Source: Agrypnia vestita
Taxonomy: Eukaryota; Arthropoda; Insecta; Trichoptera; Phryganeidae
Assembly (NCBI GenBank): GCA_016648135.1
Contig: JADDOH010002064.1
Coordinates: 1 to 64,000, forward strand
Direction of reading: 5' to 3'
Length of the DNA: 64,000 bases
Made by a program: the position numbers and the translations under genes. Below, piece by piece: positions 55,300 to 64,000 of the stretch. Below the pieces are notes generated by a model. It saw only the letters and a program-made list of their open reading frames with translations, was not told the DNA's origin and did not search any database. Each line of letters opens with the position of its first letter. Within the stretch, counting starts at the first letter, position 1.

Positions 55300-55890
55300 A
55301 CAGCAGTGGAAGCAACAACAATACTACAGAGGAGATCCAGAAGCGCATAGTGAGCGCAAATCGCTGTTTTTTCCGCCTACAAAAGCAGATAAAATCCAGA
55401 CTGCTGTCCAGAAACACCAAGATATTAGTGTACAAAACGCTTATTAGTTCAGTGCTCACGTACGTAGCTGAGACGTGGGTACTAACTAAGAGGAATGAGC
55501 GAGCACTGGACGTTTTTGAAAGGAAAATTTTGAGGCGTATCTTCGGACCGGTTCTAGAAAATGGACTTTGGCGCAGACGTTATAAAAATGAGCTCTTTAC
55601 TTTATTTAAGGAGCCAAACGTCATAAAATTTATAAAACTGGGAAGACTTCGGTGGCTGGGTCATGTGGAGAGAATGTCCGAGCATCAAGCACCAAGGTCC
55701 CTGCTGAACTCAAGGCCAATAGGGCGAAGGAGCTTAGGAAGGCCGAAATTAAGATGGAGTGACAACGTCCTCAAAGATATCTCTGCCTTAGAGCTCCGAA
55801 ACTGGAGAGAGCTGGCACTAGACCGAGATGAGTGGAGGAAAATTATTGAGAAGGCCAAGACCCACCAAGGGTTGTAGTGCCAAGAATGAT
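55300..55890 (+). mobile_element. LINE ORF2 C-terminal end, open, with GAT tail
   Basis: The frame is open from about 55300 to the stop at 55875-55877: EEIQKRIVSANRCFFRLQKQ, TKILVYKTLISSVLTYVAET, NERALDVFERKILRRIFGPV, then LGRLRWLGHVERM, then GRRSLGRPKLRWSDNVLKD, then WRELALDRDEWRKIIEKAKT. This is a full-quality LINE C-terminus with no stop in about 190 codons, the best preserved LINE end in the window. The 3' end is GATGATGATGATGAT (55888-55902). Related minus-strand sequence is at 58090-58195. Confidence 0.92.
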
Positions 55891-56079
55891 GATGATGATG
55901 ATTCAGTGGAAAATTTGTTATTCGCATAATTTTATAAACCATTATTTTATATTTCTTAAGATGTCGATTTGCTGTTAATTTTCCCCAAAAAAAAAAAAAA
56001 GTTTATTACGTGCATTGAGAGAGTAAGTCAAATAATTACCGGTACATTTTTTTTTCTTGTAAGTGTGTGAGTCAAACAT

Positions 56080-56335
56080 AATTATTTCGTTGTCTGTCTA
56101 TCTATGTGTTGGTCTGTCCGTAACTTCATGTAACGTCCGAAATTTCATTCGAATTCTCGGCTAAAAAACGAAATCACAGCTGGAAAGAAGTAGGGCGCGA
56201 GGCGTCCAGGTGGCGTCCTACGAAAGTCGCTACCATCGCCTCTCTGTGGACCGTCAAAAATAGACTATAAATATAAACTAAGGCTTAGCAAGACGCGAAC
56301 CATGTTCCGTAATTTTTCGCTGTTTCCGTAATTTT
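56080..56335 (+). repeat. Dispersed family P, copy 2
   Basis: Same order of blocks as 34740-34990, starting with ATTATTTCGTTGTCTGTC and ending near GACGCGAACCATGTTCC. Confidence 0.7.
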
Positions 56336-56394
56336 GATCTTACTATTTAATGGATAGATCCGCGTAAAACTGAATATTTTATCATCAAAATACA

Positions 56395-56545
56395 TAAAAT
56401 AATCATTTTCAATGTAATAATGTCCGCCACTAATGCTAGCAAGACGCTACTCTACGCTAGTGGGCACTGTTTTCACAGGTTCAACTCGCAGCCGAAGCAA
56501 CGCTAGTGAAACAAATACTATCAGATGGATTGTCAATACGCTAAA
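56395..56545 (+). mobile_element. MITE family E fragment
   Basis: AATGTCCGCCACTAATGC, AAGACGCTACTCTACGCTAG and GTTTTCACAGGTTCAAC match 12640-12840. Confidence 0.6.
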
Positions 56546-56702
56546 AAAAATATACTATGATTTCTAATTTACTAGGCACTATTTTCTATCAGCAAACAAA
56601 ATTCGCATAAGCGATTGTTAATCATTAATGTTCGGTGAACGTTATCAATTGCTATGTCGCAATATGCAGACTTACCATTTTATTAAACTTCTTTATTAAT
56701 AA

Positions 56703-57095
56703 ATGTTATTTTTCTCTGCTCCCACAAAATATTTTTCAAGCGAAATTAGATTTACCGAAAAAAAGAAATCTAAAATGAACCAACGAAAATATAACGAGAC
56801 ATCGTTCGCAAAACTCGGAATAATTTTGAAATGCAGTATTTTATTAAATACATTTTGTTCTTATTTAATTTCACAGATATCCGAAGCTATTATAACGAGT
56901 TCAGTTCATGCCTCGAGGCGTACAGTGGATGGACAAATTTTATTACATAAATTCTTTATGTATATGAAAATTCTTGGGGTCCTACGTGACCAGGATAAGG
57001 CCTACGTGACGGAAGGGTCAAAGTTTAAACCGCCGGAGACTGAAGGCATTATGAGAGTTTATAAAGAGTTCACTTTGAACTCTAGTAATCACTAA
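56703..57095 (+). other. 130-codon unrecognised frame
   Basis: The frame ends in LRDQDKAYVTEGSKFKPPET then GIMRVYKEFTLNSSNH, which is polar and less AT-biased than the first third. No motif was recognised. It may be chance or a piece of a host or TE exon. Confidence 0.25.
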
Positions 57096-57239
57096 TTTTC
57101 CAGAAATTTGATCGTTGAAAAATACTGATTTTTAATCTCAAAGGATCAAATTTGAATTATTAAATCATTTTAAAAAAATCCTTGGGTTTATATTTAAGCG
57201 GTACAATAAAAAATAAATGATTATATTATATTTATTGTG

Positions 57240-57670
57240 TTAAATTATTATATTATTTTGGTTAGGAACGTGAGTATGTATTCTGAGAAAAAGAAAATGT
57301 CCACCCGTCCAGAGACATATCCTTCGTGTCGGCACGTGATGTATATTGTGTGAATTCTCGTGTAATGTGTGAGATGTTACAGCATAGGTAAAAGAATACA
57401 GGATGTAATTATATATACTCACGATTAATAGTGGTATTTTATTAACACAAATTTACAGAGGTGGTGTTGAGTACAGAACATATTGCTTGCTTTGTCTATG
57501 GTGGTAGGCGAAAGAGTGGATGTACTTGACGGCGCCGGGACTAGTTAGCCGCATCTAACTTCTAATTGGGTTTCTCTCAATGCGTGCGGTTAGAGACGCG
57601 TCGGTTCTAAATCACCACATTATTTTATTGATGATCGCAATACAGCGTTCGACCAAGCCGGGCCGAACAT
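57240..57670 (+). mobile_element. Dispersed family C, uninterrupted copy
   Basis: CCACCCGTCC at 57301, CGTGTCGGCACG at 57328, GTGGTATTTTATTAACAC at 57431, GGTGGTGTTGAG at 57461 and AAATCACCACATT at 57610 follow one another without the insertion present at 30288-30485. This copy is the reference for the empty site. No coding region is seen. Confidence 0.7.
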
Positions 57671-57689
57671 GGGGCCCGTAGATGAAACT

Positions 57690-57880
57690 GAACTAACATT
57701 CACAGGAGACATGAGACGGGGAATACCTCGACGAAGTTGGAGTGAGAACGAATGACGCGATAATAATTTATGTAGGCGATAAGAGGACGTACTGCAGTGA
57801 CAGACGGCAGTAGCGCAAACTACTGCTTGACGAGGCCAAGATCCTCAGTGAGCCCCAGCCAGGTGATGATGAATCGCAAT
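57690..57880 (+). mobile_element. LINE ORF2 C-terminal scrap with GAT tail
   Basis: MRRGIPRRSWSENE, then stops, then LDEAKILSEPQPGDDE in another frame matches the RRGRPRRSW and final tail of LINE C-termini. It ends in GATGATGAAT. Confidence 0.6.
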
Positions 57881-57964
57881 ACAGTTAAATTATTTTCATT
57901 TCATTTTTAAGATCATCATGAATAATTTTATAATGAATAAATAAGTACAAAGTATAATAAAGCG

Positions 57965-58070
57965 AAAAAATGCATCTTTATCTATGTAACAATGTCCGTC
58001 ACTAACACTGCCAGATGGCGCGATAATAATGTATATATCTCAGCTGCGTATGTGGGCACTTATCCGATGA
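57965..58070 (+). mobile_element. MITE family E fragment
   Basis: AATGTCCGTCACTAACACTG then CAGATGGCGCGATAATAATG match the family. Confidence 0.55.
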
Positions 58071-58089
58071 GTGTTTTTCGCACTCATAT

Positions 58090-58200
58090 TTTAGTATTTC
58101 TGGACAGCGGCAGCGGTCTGGATTTTATCTGATTTTGGAAGCGAAAATAATAGCAATTTGCGCTCACTATATGCTTCTGCACCTCTTTTGTAGTTTCATT
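58090..58200 (-). mobile_element. LINE scrap, same family as 55300-55890
   Basis: On the minus strand: ETTKEVQKHIVSANCYYFRF then QNQIKSRPLPLSRN, aligned with EEIQKRIVSANRCFFRLQKQ at 55330. Confidence 0.75.
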
Positions 58201-58889
58201 CCTGTCGTGTTTGTCTAGCGATCTAAACGTGCAAAAAATACACAGTTTTATATCCACAAAAATTCGAAGTTATTATAAAAATATGCAAAATCATTTTGAA
58301 TAAAGTTCACTCACCGCTTTTTTTGTAAGTTGAATTTTTATTTTATTGGAATTGTAATCTAAATAATATTTAAATTTAAGTTCGTGGTAATTCTGTAATA
58401 CGAACAAAGGCTATAACACACATATATCTTTGATTTACGTTACTTCGTTGTATTGATGTATAATATTCACCACAGAATGCACCTCTCATAAAAGCTTATT
58501 CGTGTATGTGGGGGCTTAATAATTGATGTTGATGGGAAAAAGCCATGAAGCAACCTTAACACTTTGTGAGTCATTTATATTGAGATCAAAATAATAAATA
58601 AAATAATTATTTGTTAAATCTGTTAAAAATTACATCACACTGGAAGAGTAAAATTTAGTTAAAAATTGGGTAAATTTTTACAAGAAAGTGATTCATTATT
58701 TTTATATTATATATTGGCTCTTATAAAGGTACATATTAGTTTTTGGAAGACTTTTAAAAAGAACATTAAAACCGTTTCCATAGCTCTTGTGATTGAGTAA
58801 GGGTACGCGCGCACTAGCGTTTTTTCGCCGCGCGGCGAAAAAATCTGCGACATTTTGACGCGCGGCGAAAACAGCAGGCGCGCGCACTA

Positions 58890-59069
58890 CGGCATAATGC
58901 CGCTGATCATTTGAACAACGGGCAGTTCTTTAAAATATTTCGTGAACTTAACGATTACCCCGAAAAATTCTTCCAATATTATCGAATGAATAAAGAATAT
59001 TTTTATGAACTTTTAAAACTAGTTGGACCTTCTATCACATATAAAAATACTCCGTTCAGAAATGTTTAA
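58890..59069 (+). pseudogene. Harbinger transposase, N-terminal part
   Basis: The frame reads ADHLNNGQFFKIFRELNDYP, EKFFQYYRMNKEYFYELLKL, VGPSITYKNTPFRNV, stop (59067-59069). The FFxYxRMxxxxFxELLxLVxPxI pattern is the N-terminal part of HARBI1-like nucleases. No start codon remains in frame within the element, and the DDE catalytic half is missing, so it is not functional. Confidence 0.8.
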
Positions 59070-59193
59070 TGTTTCTATCACTATATTCTTTTGAAATAAT
59101 ATTATACAACGGTGGTCTTCTCTCAACTTTCGTAATTAGCGTTTCAATATTAAAATCTACATTCAGATCAGCAGAATTATTGCTTGTAGCCAT
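59056..59193 (-). pseudogene. MADF-domain protein, N-terminal part
   Basis: Starts at the Met at 59193: MATSNNSADLNVDFNIETLI, TKVERRPPLYNIISKEYSDR, NIKHF, stop. The LIxxVExRPxLYN...EYxDRN pattern is the first half of the MADF (Myb/SANT-like) DNA-binding domain found in the partner protein of Harbinger transposases. It overlaps the last codons of the plus-strand transposase piece by 14 bp and is cut there. Confidence 0.82.
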
Positions 59194-59384
59194 TGTTCTT
59201 TCACATAAAATATTATATGGTACAGCGAAACAGCGCGGAGCGCGCTCGGTCAAGACTTTAAAAATATGCGTTTTTTTGCCGCTGACCGCCGCGCCGCAAG
59301 CGAGTTGTAACATTTCACAGATTTTTTGCCGCTGCGTTATTTTGCCGCTAAGTGCGCGCAATACGATTCAAAACCCTTAGTTAC

Positions 59385-59445
59385 AAACCGCGATGCGACA
59401 TTATGCCGCAGCGTTTTTTCGCCGCGCGGCGAATATACCTGTTAT
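59385..59445. repeat. Extra Harbinger-like end
   Basis: ATTATGCCGCAGCGTTTTTT then CGCCGCGCGGCG repeats the sub-terminal part of the element just before it. Its position outside the duplicated AGT suggests a second, older copy. Confidence 0.55.
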
Positions 59446-59580
59446 CTGCCAAAATACCCCGAAATCGAATGTCATAATATCCTAACCTTCTTACCTGCTA
59501 CAGTGCACATCTACAAAAAATATTTCAGGTTTGATACTTTAACGTAAGTCTAGCGGGCGGTTGGCCTACAATATATGAAT
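59440..59580 (-). mobile_element. MITE family L arm and flank
   Basis: The inverse of 51040-51140, ending at CCAACCGCCC; the second arm is missing. Confidence 0.6.
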
Positions 59581-59584
59581 TGGG

Positions 59585-60470
59585 ATTATTCCAATCTTTT
59601 CAATCCTGCAAAAGAAAATACCATAAAGTTACATGGATCCCACCCTTTAATGAGAAGGTTGTTTTATATTATATAAAAATAAACACGCAAGAAATAAATC
59701 TTGTATTAATTACATATAAAAGTTGATTTCTCAGGAGGTTGATGTTAAATAACATCTAGAAAAAAATACATTGGTCATTTCAGAATCATTATAATTACAA
59801 CTGAATAGAGTGATACATGATTATGTGAAAAGTTTTCTTATGTTTGTGGGATATGTGATACTTTCACCTCAATGGATCTTTACCAATGAGTGAGAGGAAA
59901 TGTGATTAAAAAAACTCACATTTAGACATTTAGTCGAGATATATCCCAGTTTGAGATTGGAAGCACCACGAATCTCGTTGCACCCTTAAATTTCACATTC
60001 AACGCGCCTAGGGAAGTACTTTAATTTTTTTTGTCAAATTCACACCTCGTTCTTGATTTTAGATACCAGCACCCTATCGTGGTGGTAAAAGGATACGTAT
60101 CCGGTTATGTAGGTACGATATTATGGAGTTAACGATGTTTAGTGTATTAACAAGACCCGTTTGAGCGGTCCCCGAAGAGTATAGCATTAACAACAGTCAG
60201 TATTAACATATCACCGAGATTCGCAAACTGTGTCGAATAATTAAAATAATTAAAAAATTAAGTTTATTATTTGTTTTAATCAAAATATAAAATTGTCTAT
60301 GTAACAATATCCGTCACCAACTTATTTATTTATGATTTTTTGTGTTTAATTTGTATATTTATTTTTAGCGAAAGTTAAAATAAATTAAATTTTAATAATT
60401 ATTATTAATGAAATTTAAAATGAATTAAATTTTTATAAATATTATTATTAAGTTCTGCGGGTTTACTATT
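59585..60470. other. No gene found
   Basis: AT-rich. Contains ATTGTCTATGTAACAATATC (60292-60311), an end fragment also seen in MITE family E. Confidence 0.45.
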
Positions 60471-60477
60471 TTTAAGT

Positions 60478-60530
60478 GTTACAGCTGTTTCGGCTTGCAA
60501 GGCCATTATCAATCAGTGGATATACCACGT
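60478..60530 (-). repeat. Family K repeat with hammerhead-like core
   Basis: On the minus strand: TTGATAA, an extra T, GGC-cttgcaa-GCC hairpin, GAAAC, and the palindrome ACAGCTGT (60481-60488) followed by A. The first box differs from CTGANGA at two positions. A single copy in the window. Confidence 0.45.
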
Positions 60531-60797
60531 ACAAAAGACTTCTTTATACAATTTTAAGTTACCCCTTCCCCTTTAGAGTAATTAGATATTTGTGGTGAAG
60601 CCTTGTAGTAATGTTCGTTTTTTCCCGGGCACTTACCATTAAAGGTGCCTCGGTTTACGCTAATGGTTTAACGCTACCACGCGGCACAAATATTTTATTT
60701 TATTTATTTATTTATTTAATGTTTATGGAAGACCAACAGCACAAAAAAAGCATAGAAAACATTGATACAATATAGATGGCCAATTACAGGTCTCCAA

Positions 60798-60922
60798 ATT
60801 TAGAAATATGTCAGTATTGATAAATATTTATGATATACTAAGCCATATTAATTATATAGAAAGAAAGAATAAAAAATTTAAACAAACAGAAATATGTCAG
60901 TAATGATAAATATTTATGATGG
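60798..60922. repeat. Direct duplication of a 32-bp segment
   Basis: AAATATGTCAGTATTGATAA plus about 12 bases at 60800 recurs with one or two changes at 60890, 88 bp away. Confidence 0.8.
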
Positions 60923-61047
60923 TTCATAATTGGACAGAGAATTCGTATTTTGAGCACTTAAAGAGGGATTAGAAAACGTAGAATAAAAATAATCGGAAAA
61001 ATAGTTACATATGTCGGATCCTGATGTGGCAGTATTGAGACCGTATG

Positions 61048-61390
61048 TCATATTACTGGCAGGTTGAATGATTTAGATTTTGATTTAATAAATGACCAGA
61101 ACGTTTTGGGGTTATGTACTATTTTAGAGATGTAATTCAAGTAACATTCGTTTTCCAATGACTTGGCTCTATCGCGTAAAATATTGAAAGATAATTCGTC
61201 AGATTTATTGCCAAAAATTTTAAATTTACGAAAGTACTTGAATTTTTCTCTGATAATTTTTTTGAGTACCGCAGTGTACCAAGGAGGGAAATTATCAAAA
61301 TTTCCCGTCTTGCACGGTACGCATTTGTCGCGAATAGTATAAAGTACCTGGTAATCTTATCCGCTAGCAATAAATCCCAATCAATATGAG
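61048..61390 (-). mobile_element. LINE ORF2, linker between endonuclease and reverse transcriptase
   Basis: Minus strand: DWDLLLADK in one frame, then in the next frame DKCVPCKTGNFDNFPPWYTA, VLKKIIREKFKYFRKFKIFG, DELSFNILRDRAKSLENECY, LNYISKIVHNPKTFWSFIKS, KSKSFNLPVI, stop. The FPPWYTxxLxxxIxxK... NPKxFWxFIxxK pattern is characteristic of the region before the reverse transcriptase in CR1/Jockey-like LINEs. One frameshift separates the two parts. The enzyme domains on both sides are absent. Confidence 0.85.
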
Positions 61391-61414
61391 ATATATAAAA
61401 AGAGGTTCAAAAAA

Positions 61415-61645
61415 ATTTAATTCTCTATTTAATAATGTCCATCACTATACCCAGAACTATAGAAGGTACAGCCTGAGAGCGAGAAGAGCCGACCCCAACA
61501 GCCTACCTAGGCAATGAGTTGAGACAGCGCAAGGAAGAAGAAGGAGATTTTCTAACGTTATCAAGACGTATATCTAAAATAGCATACTACTCTAGACAGC
61601 GCTGTTTTCACAGCTATAACAAATGGCCGAAATACATAATATAAT
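61415..61645 (+). mobile_element. MITE family E with an inserted LINE tail
   Basis: TTAATAATGTCCATCACTA (to 61454) and CTAACGTTATCAAGACG (from 61551) are adjacent in other copies. Between them, about 100 bp read RYSLRARRADPNSLPRQ then GRRRR, a LINE ORF2 C-terminal motif with a GAAGAAGAAG end. Confidence 0.65.
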
Positions 61646-61649
61646 TACC

Positions 61650-62260
61650 TTATTTTTGACAATTTTTACGAGCTATAGTTTGTTAATATAATAAATTTGT
61701 CAAATTATTGACGTATTTTAGTTTTTGGGTTCGACTAAAATTGGAATCTAAGTCATCATTGCTTCAGACTGGTAGAGATATCTAATGTATATTTTATATT
61801 ACTGGATTCAAAATATTTTTGGTTTTATATTTCTTAAGTTGCGTTGGGGTTAAAATGTTAGTGATACAATGAATTTCTCTCGCGTTTAACATTTTTTACA
61901 CAGATTTAACAGGTTTAACAGAATGAAATTATTGAATGCAGATCTGTTTTTATGTTCACCTGGCTTTATCCTTCAGAGGATTTTTATCTCGATACCCAAG
62001 AAACTCGATAGATCCATTTGCTGACGTAAAACTGTTATCTATAATCTGCGGATATCTCTTTAGTTGTCATTTTTGCGGCTGGTTCTTTTTGTGGTTCCTC
62101 ACATTCGTAAAGTTCTGCATATCGTTGTACTTTGATGATTCGCTGTTTATTTTATGTATACCAAAGAAGTATAACTTTAACGCTTTTACATAAGTGCCTT
62201 TTTTTGTTTGACAAGCAGTGGAGTTGTGATAATACACTAGGATTGCGTAGTATTATAATA
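61650..62260. other. No gene found
   Basis: A hydrophobic 85-codon frame (61936-62193) has no recognised motif; otherwise AT-rich. Confidence 0.45.
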
Positions 62261-62465
62261 TCAATGTGCCTACCACTAGAGTCAGCTTCGCTGAGGGTTT
62301 AAAATTAATAATTTAAGATTTAGACCTTCCAAACGTATGGTTTGCCGTTTATTACGACCTTAAGGTATTTGCAAAGAGCTTCTGGCAAAGCAACATGGCA
62401 ATATTATCACGGATATACAATGTCTTTGAAGCAGGTTGAAATTTCAGAATGTCAGCATTTCTTGA

Positions 62466-62640
62466 AACTATTTGTTTCTCCGTAAAGCATGGATATCTTG
62501 TCGGGGATTCTTGTTACGCCCAATTAAGGCTGTATTGTCAACAAAAATGTATTTGGCAGGCAAATTAATTACATTGTGCTGTGTTGTGACAGGATAGGTA
62601 CAATTTAGGGGTGTAAACGATCCTTGTGGTGCAGCATTTT
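62466..62640 (-). mobile_element. Jockey-like reverse transcriptase fragment
   Basis: Minus-strand frame: AAPQGSFTPLNCTYPVTTQH, NVINLPAKYIFVDNTALIGR, NKNPRQDIHALRRNK, stop. PQGS and the FxDDTA motif (here FVDNTA) are conserved boxes of the reverse transcriptase palm. The second catalytic Asp is Asn, and the region between them is shorter than usual, so this is a decayed piece. Confidence 0.78.
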
Positions 62641-62857
62641 GGTGTTACTCGTGTGTACGTCTTGTTAAACCGATCGGGAATATATATGTGGGTGAAAGGA
62701 ACAACCGAATAAGTAAAAAAATGCAGGTTTTAGGGGAGTAATAACTCAAAAAATGCAGGGAGAACCAAAACAAAATTTTGGAATTTTGTTTGTTTACAAA
62801 ACATCTTTTAAACCCTTTGTAATTTTTATCAAATTTTTGCACTAGCAGTTTTGTTTT

Positions 62858-63230
62858 TACTCCCTTTCTTTTAACTTGTAGCGTCTGCTTGTCTGCCGAA
62901 AAAACTTTAAACCCTTTTCCCGTGATCCAATCGAGCTGAAACTTTGCAGGCAGACTGGTGGCGCGACAAACATCATCTAACAAATTTTCGTTTAAAAAAT
63001 TTAATTGTAGTATAATTTTGGATATTTCGAAATTTTAACGATTTTTTCAAATTGGAAACTATGCAAATGAGAAAGGAGCCCGACGCGTGGAGAAGGCGCG
63101 AAACCACCTATTTCAACTTGTCTAACTCGAGAACTTAAAGCAAGAGGAATATTTTGATAGAATATCAAATTGGAAACAATACAAATGAAAAAGGGAGTAT
63201 AATAAAAACTTGGTTTGTATGGGTTACACG
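62858..63230 (-). repeat. Family N dispersed repeat, copy 3
   Basis: The inverse of 48156-48382 at 62858-63059. About 120 bp further lies a second block, AGTATAATAAAAACTTGGTT (63197-63216), that also belongs to the copy at 21136. Confidence 0.7.
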
Positions 63231-63247
63231 CTGAACCAAGTTGATTA

Positions 63248-63590
63248 ATGTCGTTGTTTTTTGACAGAAAAAAGAAAGGAGTGCTGAGACGGTCTGGTCA
63301 TGTAGAACATATGAGCGAGGAAAGGATGGATAAGAAAATATATGGGGCGAAGTTGAAGTCAACAGGAATAGACGGCGTCCGCGAAAGACCTGGCATGATC
63401 AGATACTACAAGTATTGGAGGATGGCCATCTTAAAATCCTCTACAACCGTAGGACATGTATGAGAAGATGTATGAATGTAGCCGAAGCAAAAGTGGTGTG
63501 TCAAGATTGAAAAATATGGCGTTCTATCCTCTCTGCCTACCCCTGAGGTGAAACGGCATTATGGTTAGTTAGTAAGTTAGTTTTCTTCCG
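63248..63590 (+). mobile_element. RTE-like LINE 3' end, frameshifted
   Basis: VLRRSGHVEHMSEERMDKKI, then GRRPRKTW in the second frame, then MCMRRCMNVAEAKVVCQD, stop, KIWRSILSAYP, stop. It is the same family as 1408-1924 and 35916-36318, less well kept, and ends with a TTAGTTAGTAAGTTAG tail (63564-63580). Confidence 0.82.
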
Positions 63591-64000
63591 TTTTTTTTAA
63601 ATAATTAATCACGTCATTTGTTCTTTATCAAAAAATTAAAAAAGTCGCATTTTATTTTATTTTCTGACTCATCTATATTTTTTCTTGCTAGATATGCATC
63701 TAAAGAACAACTATGTCGACTTAACTTAAAACTAAATTTTGTTTAGTCAATCTTTTGTCTAGAGATATATCTTGATCCTTAGCCACTACATTCACGCATT
63801 AATGATTTTATAATATTCACCATGAGTATACTTTTGAAAAATTGTGACCTAGTTGATAATAAATAATAAAGTATAAATTTATTACGATAATTTTTAATAT
63901 TTTTATTATATAGGTAAATACAAATTAATTTTGTTTCACATTATTATTTTAGAAATATGTTACCGAACACTTGGTCCCTCTTGGCAATTGAGAGCGGATC
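63590..64000. other. No gene found
   Basis: AT-rich end of the window without a recognised element. Confidence 0.5.

Larger units (their letters stand above)
58799..59378. mobile_element. PIF/Harbinger deletion derivative, 580 bp
   Basis: The ends AAGGG and CCCTT are flanked by AGT on both sides (58796-58798 and 59379-59381), a 3-bp duplication as in PIF/Harbinger, though the usual target is TWA. The CG-rich sub-ends share GCGCGCACT and an AAAAAATCTG block inverted. Between them are the N-terminal part of a transposase (plus) and of a MADF protein (minus), meeting head-on. The 3' halves of both genes were deleted. Confidence 0.75.

Noticed and set aside
58702..58887. 61-codon frame rich in Ala and Arg
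   Set aside because: Arises from the CG-rich terminal region of the Harbinger element.

Overview
This is an AT-rich, insect-like nuclear genome segment. The evidence is a nearly intact mariner, RTE-, Jockey- and L2-like LINE tails, tRNA-headed SINEs, Gypsy-type solo LTRs and many small terminal-inverted-repeat elements. The order cannot be fixed from sequence alone. I found no convincing host exon, no functional tRNA, no rRNA, no CRISPR array and no prokaryotic gene structure. Almost every open reading frame belongs to a transposable-element (TE) relic, is antisense to one, or lies in AT-rich or low-complexity DNA. The window therefore looks like intergenic or large-intron DNA built from nested and decayed TEs.

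Layout. 1-5 kb: an RTE-like LINE 3' end (1.4-1.9 kb), an antisense LINE scrap with a 34-bp minisatellite made from it, a SINE and an inverted-repeat element. 5-15 kb: foldback repeats, LTR-like relics, two more LINE 3' ends on the minus strand, a hAT-type MITE with target duplication, and a decayed mariner piece. 15.8-17.4 kb: a mariner whose transposase is broken by one frameshift. 18-27 kb: MITEs (one with 30-bp perfect ends, one hAT-type with a perfect 8-bp target duplication), an L2-like LINE tail, a 44-bp-arm hairpin and a SINE foldback. 28-34 kb: three foldback elements about 2 kb apart, one of them inside a larger repeat, then a piggyBac-type element flanked by TTAA. 33.9-36.7 kb: a cluster of LINE 3' fragments. 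39 and 42 kb: two solo LTRs with 4-bp target duplications. 42-64 kb: more LINE ends, foldbacks, and a 580-bp PIF/Harbinger derivative that still shows convergent starts of both of its genes.

The most interesting signal is a small RNA-like motif shared by at least seven otherwise unrelated repeat families: CTGANGA, one extra base, a short hairpin, then GAAAC, then a self-complementary stretch ending in GT plus C, A or T. In four families the flanks can form a short helix I. This is the order of parts in a type I hammerhead ribozyme with a helix III short enough to work as a dimer, as known from Penelope-like elements and retrozymes. The constant extra base after CTGANGA departs from the canonical core. 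Most of the families occur as head-to-head inverted pairs.

There is no operon or pathway logic here. The relations are those of transposons: nested insertion, target duplication, autonomous and non-autonomous relatives, and 3' ends left by 5'-truncated retrotransposition.
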